Part shown: positions 33,890-46,900 of the stretch, piece after piece
How the letters are laid out: each line of letters begins with the position of its first letter
Numbering within the stretch: the first letter of the stretch is position 1
Assembly (NCBI GenBank): GCA_000310025.1
Contig: FN649751.1
Location: 3,719,344-3,783,343, forward strand
DNA: 64,000 bases
DNA from: Ectocarpus siliculosus
Taxonomy: Eukaryota; Sar; Phaeophyceae; Ectocarpales; Ectocarpaceae
Direction of reading: 5' to 3'
Notes under the pieces: generated by a model
Databases searched by the model: none
Seen by the model: the letters and a program-made list of their open reading frames with translations, nothing else
What the model was told of the DNA's origin: nothing
Program-made: the position numbers and the translations under genes

Positions 33890-36800
33890 TTAGTTGTAGT
33901 CATATGCGACTCCGCTCCCGGTGAAGAGCGCCGTCTGGTACTTGTTCCTCCAGCTGCAGTCCCCCCTCTCCCCGCTGCTCCCGGTGCCGTCACCGCTCTG
34001 GTAGCCAACGAAACAGTCGCAAACCCCTTCCTCCTCCACGCAGATACCGTGAGCCCCGCACTCGACGTCCTCTCGAGTGCCCGTCTGGACCTTTTCCACC
34101 GTCACCAAACCCGGAGTGGTGCCGTCCTTGAAGCACATCGCGGTCGTAGGGGAGGGGATGAGTGACCAAATTCGTGTGGAGCAGGGGGAAACAGGCAAAT
34201 AAACAACTCCTTCCGAGCGCTAGTATGGGAATGATCAACGGTTGGCCTCGGGTTCGCCCGGCTATTGCGTAGATGATCGGTGTTGCGGGATGATCAATGT
34301 GTCGTTGCTGGGTCGGGGCGAGGAAGGATCGACTTTTCGCGCTGGTACGCGGTTTCTAAATTCGTGCACCGCACCGTACGCTCTCCGGTCGTCTCTGAGT
34401 TACCTACAGTACGTGTGTCTGGTACGAAGATGTTGTTGTTAAAGCACCGAATCGCGACTCACAGTCCGGAGAAGGAAGTCCGTGCTGGACTTGATGAGGG
34501 GAAGGTCTCCGTTTTCCGTGAGGAACTCGATGTCGATGTCTGATGATGAACGAAAGGGGGCAAAGACAAGGAGAGAGGCTACAATATGATGAGACGAACA
34601 ATACTCAACAACATCGGCAACTACCCCGCCATGTTGCTCCGGGATTTCCTTGGTCGATTCCCCCCTTCCTAATCAATACGATCACGCCGACTTGCTGTGT
34701 ATGGCCGAACCCCACTCCACCCGAGAAGGCACGACGCGGCTAGGTTGCATGTATGTGCCATAAATTCAACCGAATTATCAGGTATGCGGCCTGACTTTCA
34801 AGAAAGATCTCCACGAGTGCAGGCTTCTACCTCCTCCTCCTTAACTCCTTCCGGGGTTACGTCGTGTGTCCACATCGGGGCACCAACACAATTGATGCCA
34901 CAAAATACGACGGAAGACTACCAAAGCCCGTTCCTTGGCGGGAACCAGCGTGGGTCCTGAATGAAATACGAGTCCTGAATGGAGTACGAGTTCGTGGATG
35001 TGAACTCTAGACTACTGCTCGTGCGCTGGTGTTGGCCCGGAAGAGCCGTCTGGTTCATTGCCTATCTGCTCCTTCGGCACAAGCCAGGCCCAAAACGTCA
35101 CAACTACGTGCTGACCTCAAGTGAAAAACAAAATGAATAGTACACACAGTAGAACAGTAGAACCGGAGCCGAAACGGTGGATGGGTGCTCAAAACCGAGG
35201 GATGTATCAACCAAGAACGCGTGATAGTTCAATCTAGTGTGTGATTGCGTGACTTCTCTCACACTCTGTGTCGTTGCACGCTGAAGTTGTCCCGCTCGTG
35301 TAGGTAACGTTGACGTCAAGAATCCTGCCAAAGGAGACATTAGTGGAGACGGGAAAAAGGGTGGTTAACAACTCCACATGGCGTGTCCTCCGTCCGAAAG
35401 ATGCACTCCTGACGCACCAAATTCGAGGACGGGAGTATCACTTGGATTCCGGTTATTTAAGGTGCAGGTATTTCGGCGTCCAAGCACGCATATCTATGCA
35501 GATAAAAAAATGAAGAGGATTAGACTAGCTGATGGAGAGCGCACCACGGAGTCGCTTCCAGCGCAGCCTCCAGGCCTGCGGCACTGATGAAGTAGTCCAG
35601 CTCCACCGTCGTCTCGCCCCGGAAGCTGAGCGTGAACACTCCCAACCCCGCGGTGCAGTTGACCCTCTGAATGTCCGTCACGCCGGGGGTGTGATAGTGG
35701 TCACCGGTAGGACACCTGCTATATCAAACAACGTTTCATAGCGGCAGGGGGGGGGGGGTGCTCCTATAGTGGGTGGTGATGAATGTGAGCAGTCGTAGGC
35801 GATGCTCCCCAGTACAAATTCCACTCCCTGCAAAGACGGGGCAAAGCCAGCAAAGCCTGAACGGGCAAGCCGGGAATTTGATGGCCCCGGAAGCTGCTTG
35901 TCTGACCTTCCAAGGCTGCAGTCGTAGCCGTGGGAATCCGTGTCCGCGAGGGCGTACGGGCCGCGGTGGGTGGTCGAGATTCCGGAGAACATGTTGTCGA
36001 CGGTCATGGATCGGTTACACCAGCACGAGCGCATCTTGTTGGCATCCCAAAGATCATACGTATACCCTTCCTGCGCCTCCCCGTTGCTGATGATCGTCTG
36101 CAAGAACGACAAAATGTAGTCATGGTCGTGATCGACGACTTTGTTGTCTTGCAAGAAGAAACAGAGAGGTATGGTAGTAGTGGTGGCGGCAGGCCGAAAG
36201 GTATGACTCTTACTGCTTCGCTGGTTGAGGAAAAGTGTCTGTACTGTTGACTGTTTAGATGTTCCAAGTCAAGAAGCGAGAACATTTACTACGAGGTGAA
36301 CCACGAGTTCGACTGACCCACCTGCGGGACAGACGGTGCGCGGAACCGCACATAGTTTCCTCACCGCTGCGAAGTACTCCATGTCTTTGCAAGTCCCCAC
36401 GTCGTTGCACGTCGGGCAGTCCATGACCTCGCACGCATCCCCGGCAAACATGCCGCTACGGCAAGAGCAGATCCCCGTAGACTCGTCGCAGACCCCGCCC
36501 GCGGAGCACTGGACGGACAGCCCCGTCCGACCACCCTCGGCCCCAGAGCTCACGTTCCACGCGGCTTCCTCGAACCACGCCACACCGCTGTCGCAGTCCT
36601 GTGTTTTTGTGATATGATTGGGGGGCTGGTCGTTTCGGGCCAGTGACACCGCATGGACCAGTCGGTCTCGAATGGCGAGAGTTTGCGTTAGGACGAATAT
36701 ATGGAGAGAAGTGGAAAAAGGCAAGCGGATGAAGAGGAGCAGTCTCGCTTGCGTTTTATAGTGAAATACGCTCCTCTTGCTGCGAGTGTAGATACTATAT

Positions 36801-39800
36801 ATTCCAATGTAAGTCGCTATCGATTTGCCTGTGACACAGATGACTTGAGGTGGGGGTGACAACAGTAGTCGACAACTCCATTCCATAGGCCGCGAGAATA
36901 AAAGGATACGGTGCGTACAGCCCAGACGTGTCGGCGCAGGATACGGTGCATGTTCATACAATGCACTATTTATGGTTTAGCGATCATGTTCGCGCTCGCT
37001 TACGCGTAGCTCGCAAGCACCGCCCGTGTAGCTCTCAGTGCAGTTGCAGCGCCACGTCTCCTGGTCGCAATTCCCGACCCCTGCCAGGATGAGGTGGTTG
37101 CAAGGTAGCAGAGTAATAATAATCACACAGAGAGCGCGTGCGCGGCTTCGTACCGAAGGCGAGCATGGCAAAGCGAAGAAGATGATGGTGGGTGCTTCAT
37201 TGTTCGTATTAAAGGGAGTGCAACGAATTCAAGTTTTTTTCCCGGTCGGGTCCGCGGTTATAGCAAAAAGTGGCATTAATTCATGCCCTCTGGTAACATT
37301 CTCGACAGCCCCACAGTTTTATATATACCAAACGACTACGTCACCCATCCGAGCACGCTTGTTGGGGTCGAAGACCAAGGATCTGGGGGCAGGGCAGGGC
37401 TACCATTACATACGTATATGAGTCAACAGCCGAGCGGCGTTAGCGGAGCGTGCGAGATACCACGCCCGCAATGCTCAACTTCGTCTTCAATGTGCTACTT
37501 CGTACTGAAGGATAGGATAGATGTTGGGAAGAGCAGAACATGTTGACACTGTTACAGTTTTTCTTCTAATTGGCTCACCGCTGCAGAGCGCCGAAGTGGA
37601 ACCCCACATCGGCGTGGCTGTGGTGCAGTTTGTGGGGGGGTCGTACGAGTCGTAGTATCCGCAGTCTCCCATATCCCCCTCGCCACCCATCCCATCGGAG
37701 CTGCTGAACTTTGAGTAGCACATACAGTGGCCCGTTTGGCGATTGCAGGAGCCCCGGTCGGAGCATTCCTTGGCGTCCTTCGTACCGATCTGGCTGAAGA
37801 GATGAGGGTTGAGACCGCTCGCCTGGTAGTTGTACAACAACGTTTTGGATATGTGATGGCCGTGTAGTTGTTTTGCCTCTGTGTTCGCGGTCACTGGACT
37901 AAGAAACTAGTGAGGTAGCGTTTTTTCTGGAAGTATCTGGGTGTACTCCGGTCCTTGTGCGATATCCGTCTTCGGGCTTCCAAACTTTGATATTATTTGG
38001 GAAGAAGAACATGCAGAAGGTACGTTCGTCGTGTAGAGGCCTTTCAATGATCACTGGGTAGAAAATTGTTGCATGTATGCATGCATGCTGTTGGAATGTT
38101 TGGTGCAGAAAAAAATGGGTGTCAGAAGTATATTTACGTCCGGGCGTGCCGGTGGGGATGTATACTGTTTGAGTTGACATTGCGTTCAGATTTCCTTCGC
38201 GAACAGCACCAGCTTCACCGTGTTTTCAACTGCCGTGGGAGGATACACGTGACACATGAAAGCTGGGTCGCATAAGGAACAAGCGAGCAACTGCTTGTGC
38301 GCGGCCGGGACAGCGCGCTTTTCGGACATCGTAAGATCGGGCATTTCCTCTCAAATCATTCGCCAATTCCAAGGCATCCCATGCCCTCCGCGCGCTGCTC
38401 TTGCAACGGAAAACTACCAAAACGGTCGGTGTCTTCCAAAAACGGCACAAAATCAATATTGGTTGAGTTTCTATGGATTCGGGTTGTGTAACTTCAATCC
38501 ACTCTCTTGGAGCCTAAGATTCACGTGCAACTCATGTATTCGTCTGTTACAAGCCTCGCCATGCCAGAATTCACCCGATGGTACCCTGAATTCCTCTCTC
38601 CTATTTGAAATCAGGTTCTGTGGTCGACACTTCAGGCGTTGACGGGCTTAAAATCATCCTCTGCACTACGAAACATTGTTGAGGCTATACAGAAGACAGA
38701 TACAGTAGTGTAATACTCACATGTCCTTTCGCATACACTACCACAGATGGGTCGTCTGTGGTGGACGCCAGCGAGGCGACGTCCGCGGTCATGTTCGACA
38801 GCGGACCGTGCTGCAGGAGAAAAGCCACGCGGCTGGTGATACCGTCGTTGCCGCTGCAGATCATGCCCCCTATCCCGGTAATGTTTACTGAGACCACGTC
38901 GACCGTGTCAAGCTCCTGCGCGAGGCGAAACAACGTGCTACTGTGTGTTGGTGTGTCCGAATGCAATACAACGGCGGGCGCGGTTTGTATGATTGTTTGC
39001 TTTCCGTCCGCATGGGTGGAGAAAGTGAGAGACACCCGATAGACTGATTCGTCGCGTTTTCGTAGGTTTGGTACACGCACTTTGTACACGGGGAGAGGAA
39101 GAAAAGGGGAATGGGGGGCGTGCAATAGGCAGAAGAAGCAGAAAAAACAGTCTGCGGCCAACAACATTTGTTTTTCAAACATACGTCTACGAAACATCAT
39201 GAAGCGACGTTTGAAAAGGACAAATCAAGGGTAGACGATAAGCAACAACATAAAGCACCCAATACCCCGCTACGTATGGACCCCAAGATGGAACGAGCCA
39301 TGGCGAAGAAGAATGGACACGAAATATCATTCTTATCGTACCGAAGGAATTCGTACGGAGAACAAAATGCTTGAGAGACCCGTGAGTCATTTTGACTTGA
39401 AGGCAACTATAACAACTGCAAGAACAACAACAGCAACAGCGACGACGACGATGACGACGACAATAACAACAGCAACAACAGCGGGACAACACTCGCACAA
39501 TACCTCGAGCCGGTACTTGACAAGTTCCGCCGATGCATCGAAGGGGATAGGTCGGGTGCTGTGCCCCCGGAAAGCCAGCAGTAGCGATCCCGAGCACTGC
39601 CCGGGGCAGTAGCAGTCGATCAGCTGCTCCTCGTCCTCGCCCACGATGTCAGGGAACGGGTCAACGCCTTTAGGGCAAGACCTGAGTACGAAACAAAGAC
39701 GATCCGCATGTTCCGTATGTGGCGGGTGCAATAGTTTGACGCGTGAAAAGGATAGACCGGTGAAAGATTAGATGGTCAAAGGTCTACAAAATGAGTTGGC

Positions 39801-41462
39801 TTGTGTCGGTGCGAAGAATGTGTCGGAAAGAGCTCTTCTCACGCCACACGAGCCCTGCAAATGAAATCATTTTTAAAGCGATGGAGAGCGCGACGGGAGT
39901 CAAGCGGTAGCATGAAACGTGTATTCCGTGCTGTAATTTTCCAAGCCAATGAAATTTGGCAGGCTGACCTTCTGCCTTGGGTCATTCCCGACGACATGGG
40001 AGCACGCAACGCATGTTATTATTGCCATATTTCGTGTGTGGGGGTCAATCATGACATGCAACTGATTTCATATCCCGTACGTCATTTAGACTTTTCATAC
40101 AAACGTAGCCGCCATATTGCCCTGTTCTCTTTTCGCGGTGCATTCCACTCTTCACGGAACTTGCCGATGGCCTGGAGGCATTTGCGCTTGGTGCTATGCC
40201 TTCCTCGGCGGGGGAAGCCGATTGATTGATGTACTCCATCCTAGCTACATTGGGATGCGAGAATCTACTGGCATCAGTTCTCTCTCCCCGTGACTGATGT
40301 GCAGGGGCAAACACTGCGATGGACAGCAGTGTCAAACGATGTGCGAGGGGCAACCGGTTTCGCACTGATCTCACCTTTTTGAACAGTCATATCCTTCCCA
40401 GCCGTCGTCGCACAGGCAGCCGTAAATCATGTCGGCATCCCAGCCGTCATATACGCCCTCGAACTCTAAACTATCCCCGTCAATCAACGCCGCCGCTTCG
40501 CGCATGGACATACACCTGTTGCGGGTCAACAACGAAGAAGGGGGGGCTCATGCAAGACAACTACAGCTCGACAGCATGTTCACACTCCTCGCTTGCAACA
40601 AAGTGACACCTCCCTGTAAGAAGTAAATAGATAAATAGGGTACCGCTGGAATGGTAGCTTCCCCACGCACCTCTCCTGCGGAAGCAGAAACGCTGCTTGA
40701 GGATGCGATTCCGGTGCAGTATGGGGGGGGGGAGCCCACGGCGGTACCGAGGTATAGCAAGGCAGCCGAGTGGCCGTGGTTGGCTACATATGATGATGCA
40801 GTGGCAACGTGGTGCTGCAATACCAAGTGGACGTCTACGTCTGTACGGCTTCTTCACGTCCGTGTGCACATGACAGCCATAATTGAAGCGTGGGTTACCT
40901 CCCTCGCCCATTGCAGTCGTTCAAGCACTCCATGCGCTGGCAGGCCTCCCCTGTGAAGCCTGTCCGACACGAGCAGAGCCCGGTGGCCCGGTCGCACACT
41001 CCCATGTTTGAACACTCTGTGTAGGCTGCATGTGCGGTGTTGTTTGCCGTGGCGTGGTCCACCCAGGCGGCTCCGCTTGGACAAAGCCCTGCCACCAATC
41101 GTGAAAATCGCATGGTAAACAACTTCGACCCGTACGATCGTAGGGTTTCAGCACGGCTCATGCAAGATGTTGGAGCTTCCCGAAGTATTTGTTGTGCACC
41201 AGACTACTGCAGTACCGTAGAGGACTGCGCCCAGCAGGCAATGGCACAACAAACTATTGGGTGGATGGCTCCACAACGGCAACCAAACTAGATTTCAAGT
41301 ACGGATACGAGTACTCACGGATCGAGCAGTCGCCGCCGGCCCAGCCCTGGTGGCAAGCACAAGTCTCAGTGCTGGGGCCTGTGCAGTACCCGTGGCCGCT
41401 GCATGCGCTGGGACACCCCCCGCCAAAGCCCACCGACACCGACGCGCCGAGCACTAGCACTG
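33890..41462 (-). CDS. Cysteine-rich EGF-like extracellular protein with two tandem 'CPxGD' modules
   Basis: Thirteen exons in coding order: ~41462-41320, 41088-40899, 40515-40375, 39681-39504, 38915-38721, 37789-37579, 37080-37004, 36598-36322, ~36090-35907, 35715-35545, 35324-35263, 34539-34463, 34126-33890. Phases agree except at the eighth/ninth junction, where the ends are unsure. The protein starts 'GGGCPSACSGHGYC' and continues with EGF-like cysteine patterns ('ECSNMGVCDRATGLCSCRTG', 'CSDRGSCNRQTGHCMCY'), a 'DGWDADMIYGCLC' block ending 'GYDCS', and a 'SCPKGVDPFP' block followed by a beta-rich stretch ('SLLLAFRG'). The same set returns in the second half ('YDLWDANKMRSCWC', 'GYDCSLGRCPTGDHY', 'FTLSFRGETT', 'IEFLTENGDLPL'). 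I know this architecture from large secreted or surface proteins of diatoms, oomycetes and brown algae; binding or adhesion is plausible but unproven. A hydrophobic stretch at the first exon (AVLVLGASVSVGF) suggests a signal peptide. The ATG exon is not identified. Confidence 0.82.
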
Positions 41463-42393
41463 CTGAGGTGCGGTTGCTACTGCTACTGGTAGATCTGGAT
41501 GATGACCACCTCTGGACAGCGACGAGGACCAAAATCCTCCAAACCAAGCACAACGCTTTCGACCTTCGTCTTGTGTGCTGGCGGGGTGATGAGAGTACGC
41601 ATTGTTGTACTCCCGCTGTCCTGGTCCCGCCCCTGCTGCCTCCTTCGCCGCCTTCCCGCGGCTCCTGGATATTTCCTTTCGATCTCCGGTGGACATCACA
41701 AGCCGTCTTCACTGCCACCATCGCCAGTTGTTGGTGGCGCAAAGCGGCCAGTTCTCGCCGGCTGTGAAGGTTGTAGTGGTAGAGGTGGGAGCAATTATGG
41801 GATGTGAGGGGGTTGACAGCGGCGGATCCCTCCTTGCTGCCGTTTGCAGATCGCCCCGAAGTTGTATTCAGCTTTTTTGGATCAGAAACAAGACCGTATG
41901 CCCCTTTGCAATTGCCACCGCTATATGCTTGTAAACCGAGCACCAAACATTCTACTCTTTCTGCAACTAAACTGGCGCCTGTATGCATACACGCGTGATG
42001 ATGACGTGCATCATGGTGCAAGGTGTGGTGTTGGATCTACAAACAACCGACAACAAACGTACGCTCGGCGGGTAGAAGGACCACCCCTCCCTGCCTTGGA
42101 TCCATTTTCATGCCATCCGTGGTCCCCCCTCGGCAAGTTGCGCCGCACGAACCGCCCTCTCTTGGCTCTTGGCTATGGTGCACCTCCTTACGTCATCATC
42201 GTGCACGTGTGATATGCGAAGAACCATCTGGACCAGTGCTCTCTGTTGCGTATCCAGCTGTGCCCTTCGCCCCACTACCGCATACCGACTGCCCTGGGCA
42301 CCCCAAAAAAGCTTTCGCTTGCACCGAAGCACTGCTGCTGCCAGCCTTAAGCTCTCTCCTCTCCTCTCGTCACTGGGCACTTCGCCTCCCGCC
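41463..42393. promoter_or_regulatory. Divergent start region of the EGF-like and oxidoreductase genes
   Basis: The two genes are transcribed away from each other from this stretch of less than 1 kb. It must contain the unidentified first exon (signal peptide) of the EGF-like gene and both promoters. A 255-codon minus-strand open frame runs over it and into the first EGF exon, but its composition is not protein-like upstream of about 41465. No TATA box or other clear element was recognised. Confidence 0.35.
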
Positions 42394-43896
42394 ATGTCAG
42401 ACTCAAGCAACAAGTACGACGTCGTGGTGTTCGGAGCAACGTCCTTCGCAGGACAGCTCGTGTGCGAGTACTACCTCGCGAACTACGGGGCTTCGCCTCC
42501 GACCTTCAAGTGGGCGGTGGCAGCGCGGTGAGTCATGTTCTACGCTGCGCAGCCGGCCTCTCCTCGTTGTTTGTGTAACAGGCCGAATTGGGGACCCTGT
42601 CTTCGACGGAGGACGGAGGGTTTCCTTTCTATCCCCCGCAACACGCCGCCCGGAGACACCAGGTTGCTGTCGCAATCTAGACCCTCTCCTATGTTGCTAC
42701 CATTGGTTCCCGTCCGTCTTCCTGCAACGGCGAACAGCGGGTGTTGGAAATTAAGGGTACAGATAGGTGTGCGTCCTAACTATTTACTGTCAACTGCAGG
42801 TCTTAACTGCTGTTTTCCGGAGACGGTGGACATAGAGCCAGCGCGCACGCCAACGGTGGCCTCATGTGGCGTGGTTGGTAGCATACTACGGTGCTAGATC
42901 AAGAAGCCTGTAGCACGCCAACAAGTTCGAAATTGCCCCCACCAGCAGGGGGGTAATTTGCAATTTGGTGCGAGACCGCTGGACGGCGGAGGGCCGAACG
43001 AGCTCACGAGCACACAACAACAGCAGCTTTTTTTGTGTTCAGCTGCTTGCTGTTGCTGCTGCACCAGCTCTACGGTCGTTGCTGAGTCTGTTTTGTCGGT
43101 CGGGTCCTGACGTCCTCTTGCTGACTCCCCGCGAACCCGCTTCGTAGATCCGAGTCGAAGCTTACGGCGCTCAAGGAACGCCTAGCGTCCGAGATCGATT
43201 CCGCTGCCTCGACCCTGCCCACCATCGTAGCCGACAGCCTGGACGACGAGGCGGTCGGGGGTATGGTATCGCAGGCCAAGGTGAGAGCGGAAACGCGAAA
43301 CAGCCGTATGCGATCGGGCCGTTTCATTCTGCGTTTTTTTCGTGTTGAGTTTTTGGCGACTGACCAGACGGCTACCTTCCGCCCGCGTTTTTTTTTCTAG
43401 GAAAAAGACATCCACACACAGAAAGACTACCCGTTCGAGATATACCCACAGTAGTGGTTTTGCACTCACGAAAATGATGGACGCAGGTCTTCGAGGAGAC
43501 GAATTCGTTTACAAGTACTTTCGCAACAATTGCAGTGCATCCTCCAATCCAAATGCTGTCGCAGTGACATGGAGACACCGCCCACAACAACATTTTCCCC
43601 CAAACTACTACTCATCGCTCCCTGTTCTCTTGCCGACTCTCCTTTTTCGGGTTTTGTTTATGAACCACAAAAAAAACAGGTCATCATCACCACGGTAGGC
43701 CCGTACGCTCACTACGGCAGCAAGGTGGTTGCGGCGTGCTCCGCGGCCGGGGTGCACTGCTGCGACCTTACGGGGGAGTCGCTCTGGGTGAAGGGCTTGA
43801 TCGACAAGCACCACGAGGAGGCCGAGAGGACCGGCGCGAAGATCGTTCCTTCCTGCGGCTTCGACTCCATCCCGGCGGTGAGACGACGACGACAAC

Positions 43897-43927
<31 letters not shown>

Positions 43928-46900
43928 TGCTTGCATAGAGCAGACAGTGGGGGGCGGCCTCCCCCCCGCGGTGTTTGTTCCGTTTTTTTTCGTTGTTGCG
44001 GTTTGTTGAGGAGAGACGCCAAACAGCTTACCCTCGGACAACAAACTCCTGGGGCGAACATGGCAGTACTCGTGGTGGTGTGACCGTCGTCACTTTGTGT
44101 TGCTAGGACCAAGGGGGGGGGGGGGGGGGAGGGCGTGAACCACACAGATGATTTGGGTTGCATCTGACCGAGGCGCCTTCCGCGTCCGCCTTTCCCGAGA
44201 CATGGAAAACCCCGCGAGGTAACCGGTAAGATGTGTTCGTTTCACACGTGTCCCATGCGGATATGTGTCCCATGCGGACATGTGTTGTTGAGGCGATTGT
44301 TAGTAAGTTTGCGCAAAGCTTACGGGTTATGGGGCTGCTGTGGTCGCGTGCCCTTTGAACTTGGAGAACCCTTGCCTTTTTGTCGGGCCAACGTCGAAAA
44401 CAAGAAAGAGGATGCGCAGTCTTGGTCTGTTGGAGGTTCCTGCCGTTGCCCTCGCATCATATGCATACCTTTTTCCGACGCGACGGGGGGGGTTCCTTTG
44501 TTTTGCAGGCGGTTTTTAGGTCTCGAATTCGTCGTATTTTTTAGTCATCCCTCCCACTCGGGAATTGATTGTTGCCTGAAGTACATGATGATTGGTATGG
44601 ACGAGGTCAACTCTGTTTCTGTGACGAAAAACGCCGACGCCGCTCTGATGGTCTGGTTTTAGCATAAACCTCGAACTGTCACAACACAAGCATTCAATTG
44701 TTTTGATGAAATGCTTCCGGCGGGATCGTACATTGGAGAGCGTCCATGCTTCGTCCGCCCACCCAAACAGCATGCGTCTTTGGTGATTTTCTCTTTATGA
44801 TTGAGCAGGACTTGGGAACGCTCATGATGGTGGAGTACATGAAGCGGACCCATGGCTTGAGCCCCGACGACGTCCGCTACTACTTCGGTGCCAGCAAAGG
44901 CGGCGTCAGGCAAGTCTTCATTTTTGCTGACGCGAGTTTTTGCCCCTTGGCACAAGTGCAGTTCTCGCGAGACTCTCGTTCTGGTGATGCCAACAATTTC
45001 CTCCCACGTATCTAGCTGTAGAGAGAAGAGTCGTGTTGGGTTGGTGACCTCTGTTGGTACGCTGCCCTGCTGGCGGCGAAACCAAGATGTAGAGGGTAAA
45101 AGAGTATGAATGAGGCGGAGGCCAATCAGTGGTACATGTACTGTACCACACCCCTCGCGTTCGTGAAGATTGTTGAAACCTCAAGGCGTCCCCCTCTCTT
45201 CCTTCACGTGCTCTGCCCGCCACATCGATGTGGTGCCGGCACTCGCTCGCCAAACACACACACGCGCCATCCTTGGGGGACGGAAAAAAAAAACAAAAAA
45301 AATAAACAGCGGAGGCACCATCGCAAGCGTCCTGGACATTTTCGAGCAGGTCTGGTCCGGGGGAAAGGCGATCACCAGCAAGCTGGCCGACCCGCTGCTG
45401 CTGACGGCGACGCCCGGCTTTGGAAAGGCTGCAGACCCCGGCGGGCTCGGCTACGATTCCCTGGCGAAATGTGAGAAGGCACGGGCTGTGTCATAGCTGC
45501 TGCTTCTGTGGGTCTTGCGGCCGGTTTCTGTGCAGCCTCTCGTGAGAACCGTGTGTTCGTTCGGTCCCGTGCACAGACTCCGCTGGCGTAAAACGCGTGT
45601 GCGTGTGTGTTGTGTTGCCTTCTTCTTCCGGACGCCGATGTTTGAACGTCTTCGGTGTCCGTTTCTGGACGCAAGCCGGGTTTTTTATCAGTCTTGGTTG
45701 TCTTCGTTTTGATTCTACCTTCCTCCTGCGGCTCTTGCCTCAGTGTTTCTCTCGAGAAGCATTCTGCCGTTTCATGCACTCGTCGACCTTGGAAGCTCAT
45801 TGTTTGCGCGCTCACGAATTTACCGCCTTCCGATCGCTTGGGACCAATGTGAGACAGAGCTGCGTTTGCGCCGAAGGTTGTGTCTCATTTCCAGACGTCT
45901 GAGGGGTGCGTGATCGACTGATCACCTGGAGCGACCAGCGTGTGAAGAGAAAAGTACAGCACAACAAATTTTGGAGCAACCTTACACAATACGCAATGAA
46001 AGCAGCTCGCACCAACTGTCGCACGTCTGGCTTGGACTGGAGTGGTCCTAATCAGCGAGAGGCAATCGTGTGCGAAGAGCAGCAGTGGATCTGGATCCTG
46101 AGACGAAGTACGACACGTTTGCATGCACGCGCACCCTGCCGCCCGCTCTTGCGTGTTATCGCTCACGCGTAGCTCGAAGTGCTTTGTTTTTCTTTGCGCC
46201 GCATGGATCGGTCGTTGCTGCTGCGTCGAAGTCGTCGAGGCTTTCATTTCAACCTGTCTTCAGTCACCAATGAGCGTTGAATTGCCGTTGGCGCTGTCTT
46301 GCCACCACAGCATGGACAGCGTCGAGCGTGTTCGCCAGCCACGACTCCAAGATCGTGTTCCGCAGCGCAGGCCTGCTGGGCTACCCGGAGACCTTCCGGT
46401 ACAAGGAGGTCATGGGCTTCAAGGTACGGCGGTGGCATCTGCACGCCCCGGCACTGTAGTTGGAGTGCAACGGTGCATTCCGGTTGTAGTTCGCTCACAG
46501 ACCCGGCCCAGGCCCAAAGACATCCCCGACCTCACCTCTGACAAACTCCATCCCCGGCTTGGACAACAGAAATTAGCTACATAACTCGGATAGCGCTTGG
46601 CACATGGGTCTGTAGTACGTAGCACGCAGCAGCCTGCCGTGCACCCACGTTCCGGAGAACCATGCGTCAGTCGAAGAGGTCGTTATGCTGATGGTGCTAT
46701 TGCAACGACATATGTCTGTGTTGGTTATGTTTCGAGACCCGCTCCTATTTTAGGGTGTGTGAAACACCGAGCAAGGGCCAGTATGGGGCGGGGAGGCTGC
46801 GCTTCCAACACACGCCCTGTTGTTTTATGCCGACACTCGCGCACGAATCGCGACATGTGCACCCAACACCGTGCGCTCAAACGCATTCGCATATGTATGA

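Noticed and set aside
41463-42021. Upstream half of a 255-codon minus-strand open frame joined to the first EGF exon
   Set aside because: Composition is not protein-like and an acceptor separates it from the EGF part. Only the segment below about 41462 is supported.
5140-46555. Similar 27-base stretches at 5144-5172 and 46525-46552, both reading 'PDLTSDKL' on the plus strand
   Set aside because: The first is the reverse of a real exon/donor junction of the TEX47-like gene. The second is intronic, and the match does not extend beyond about 30 bases. Taken as chance.
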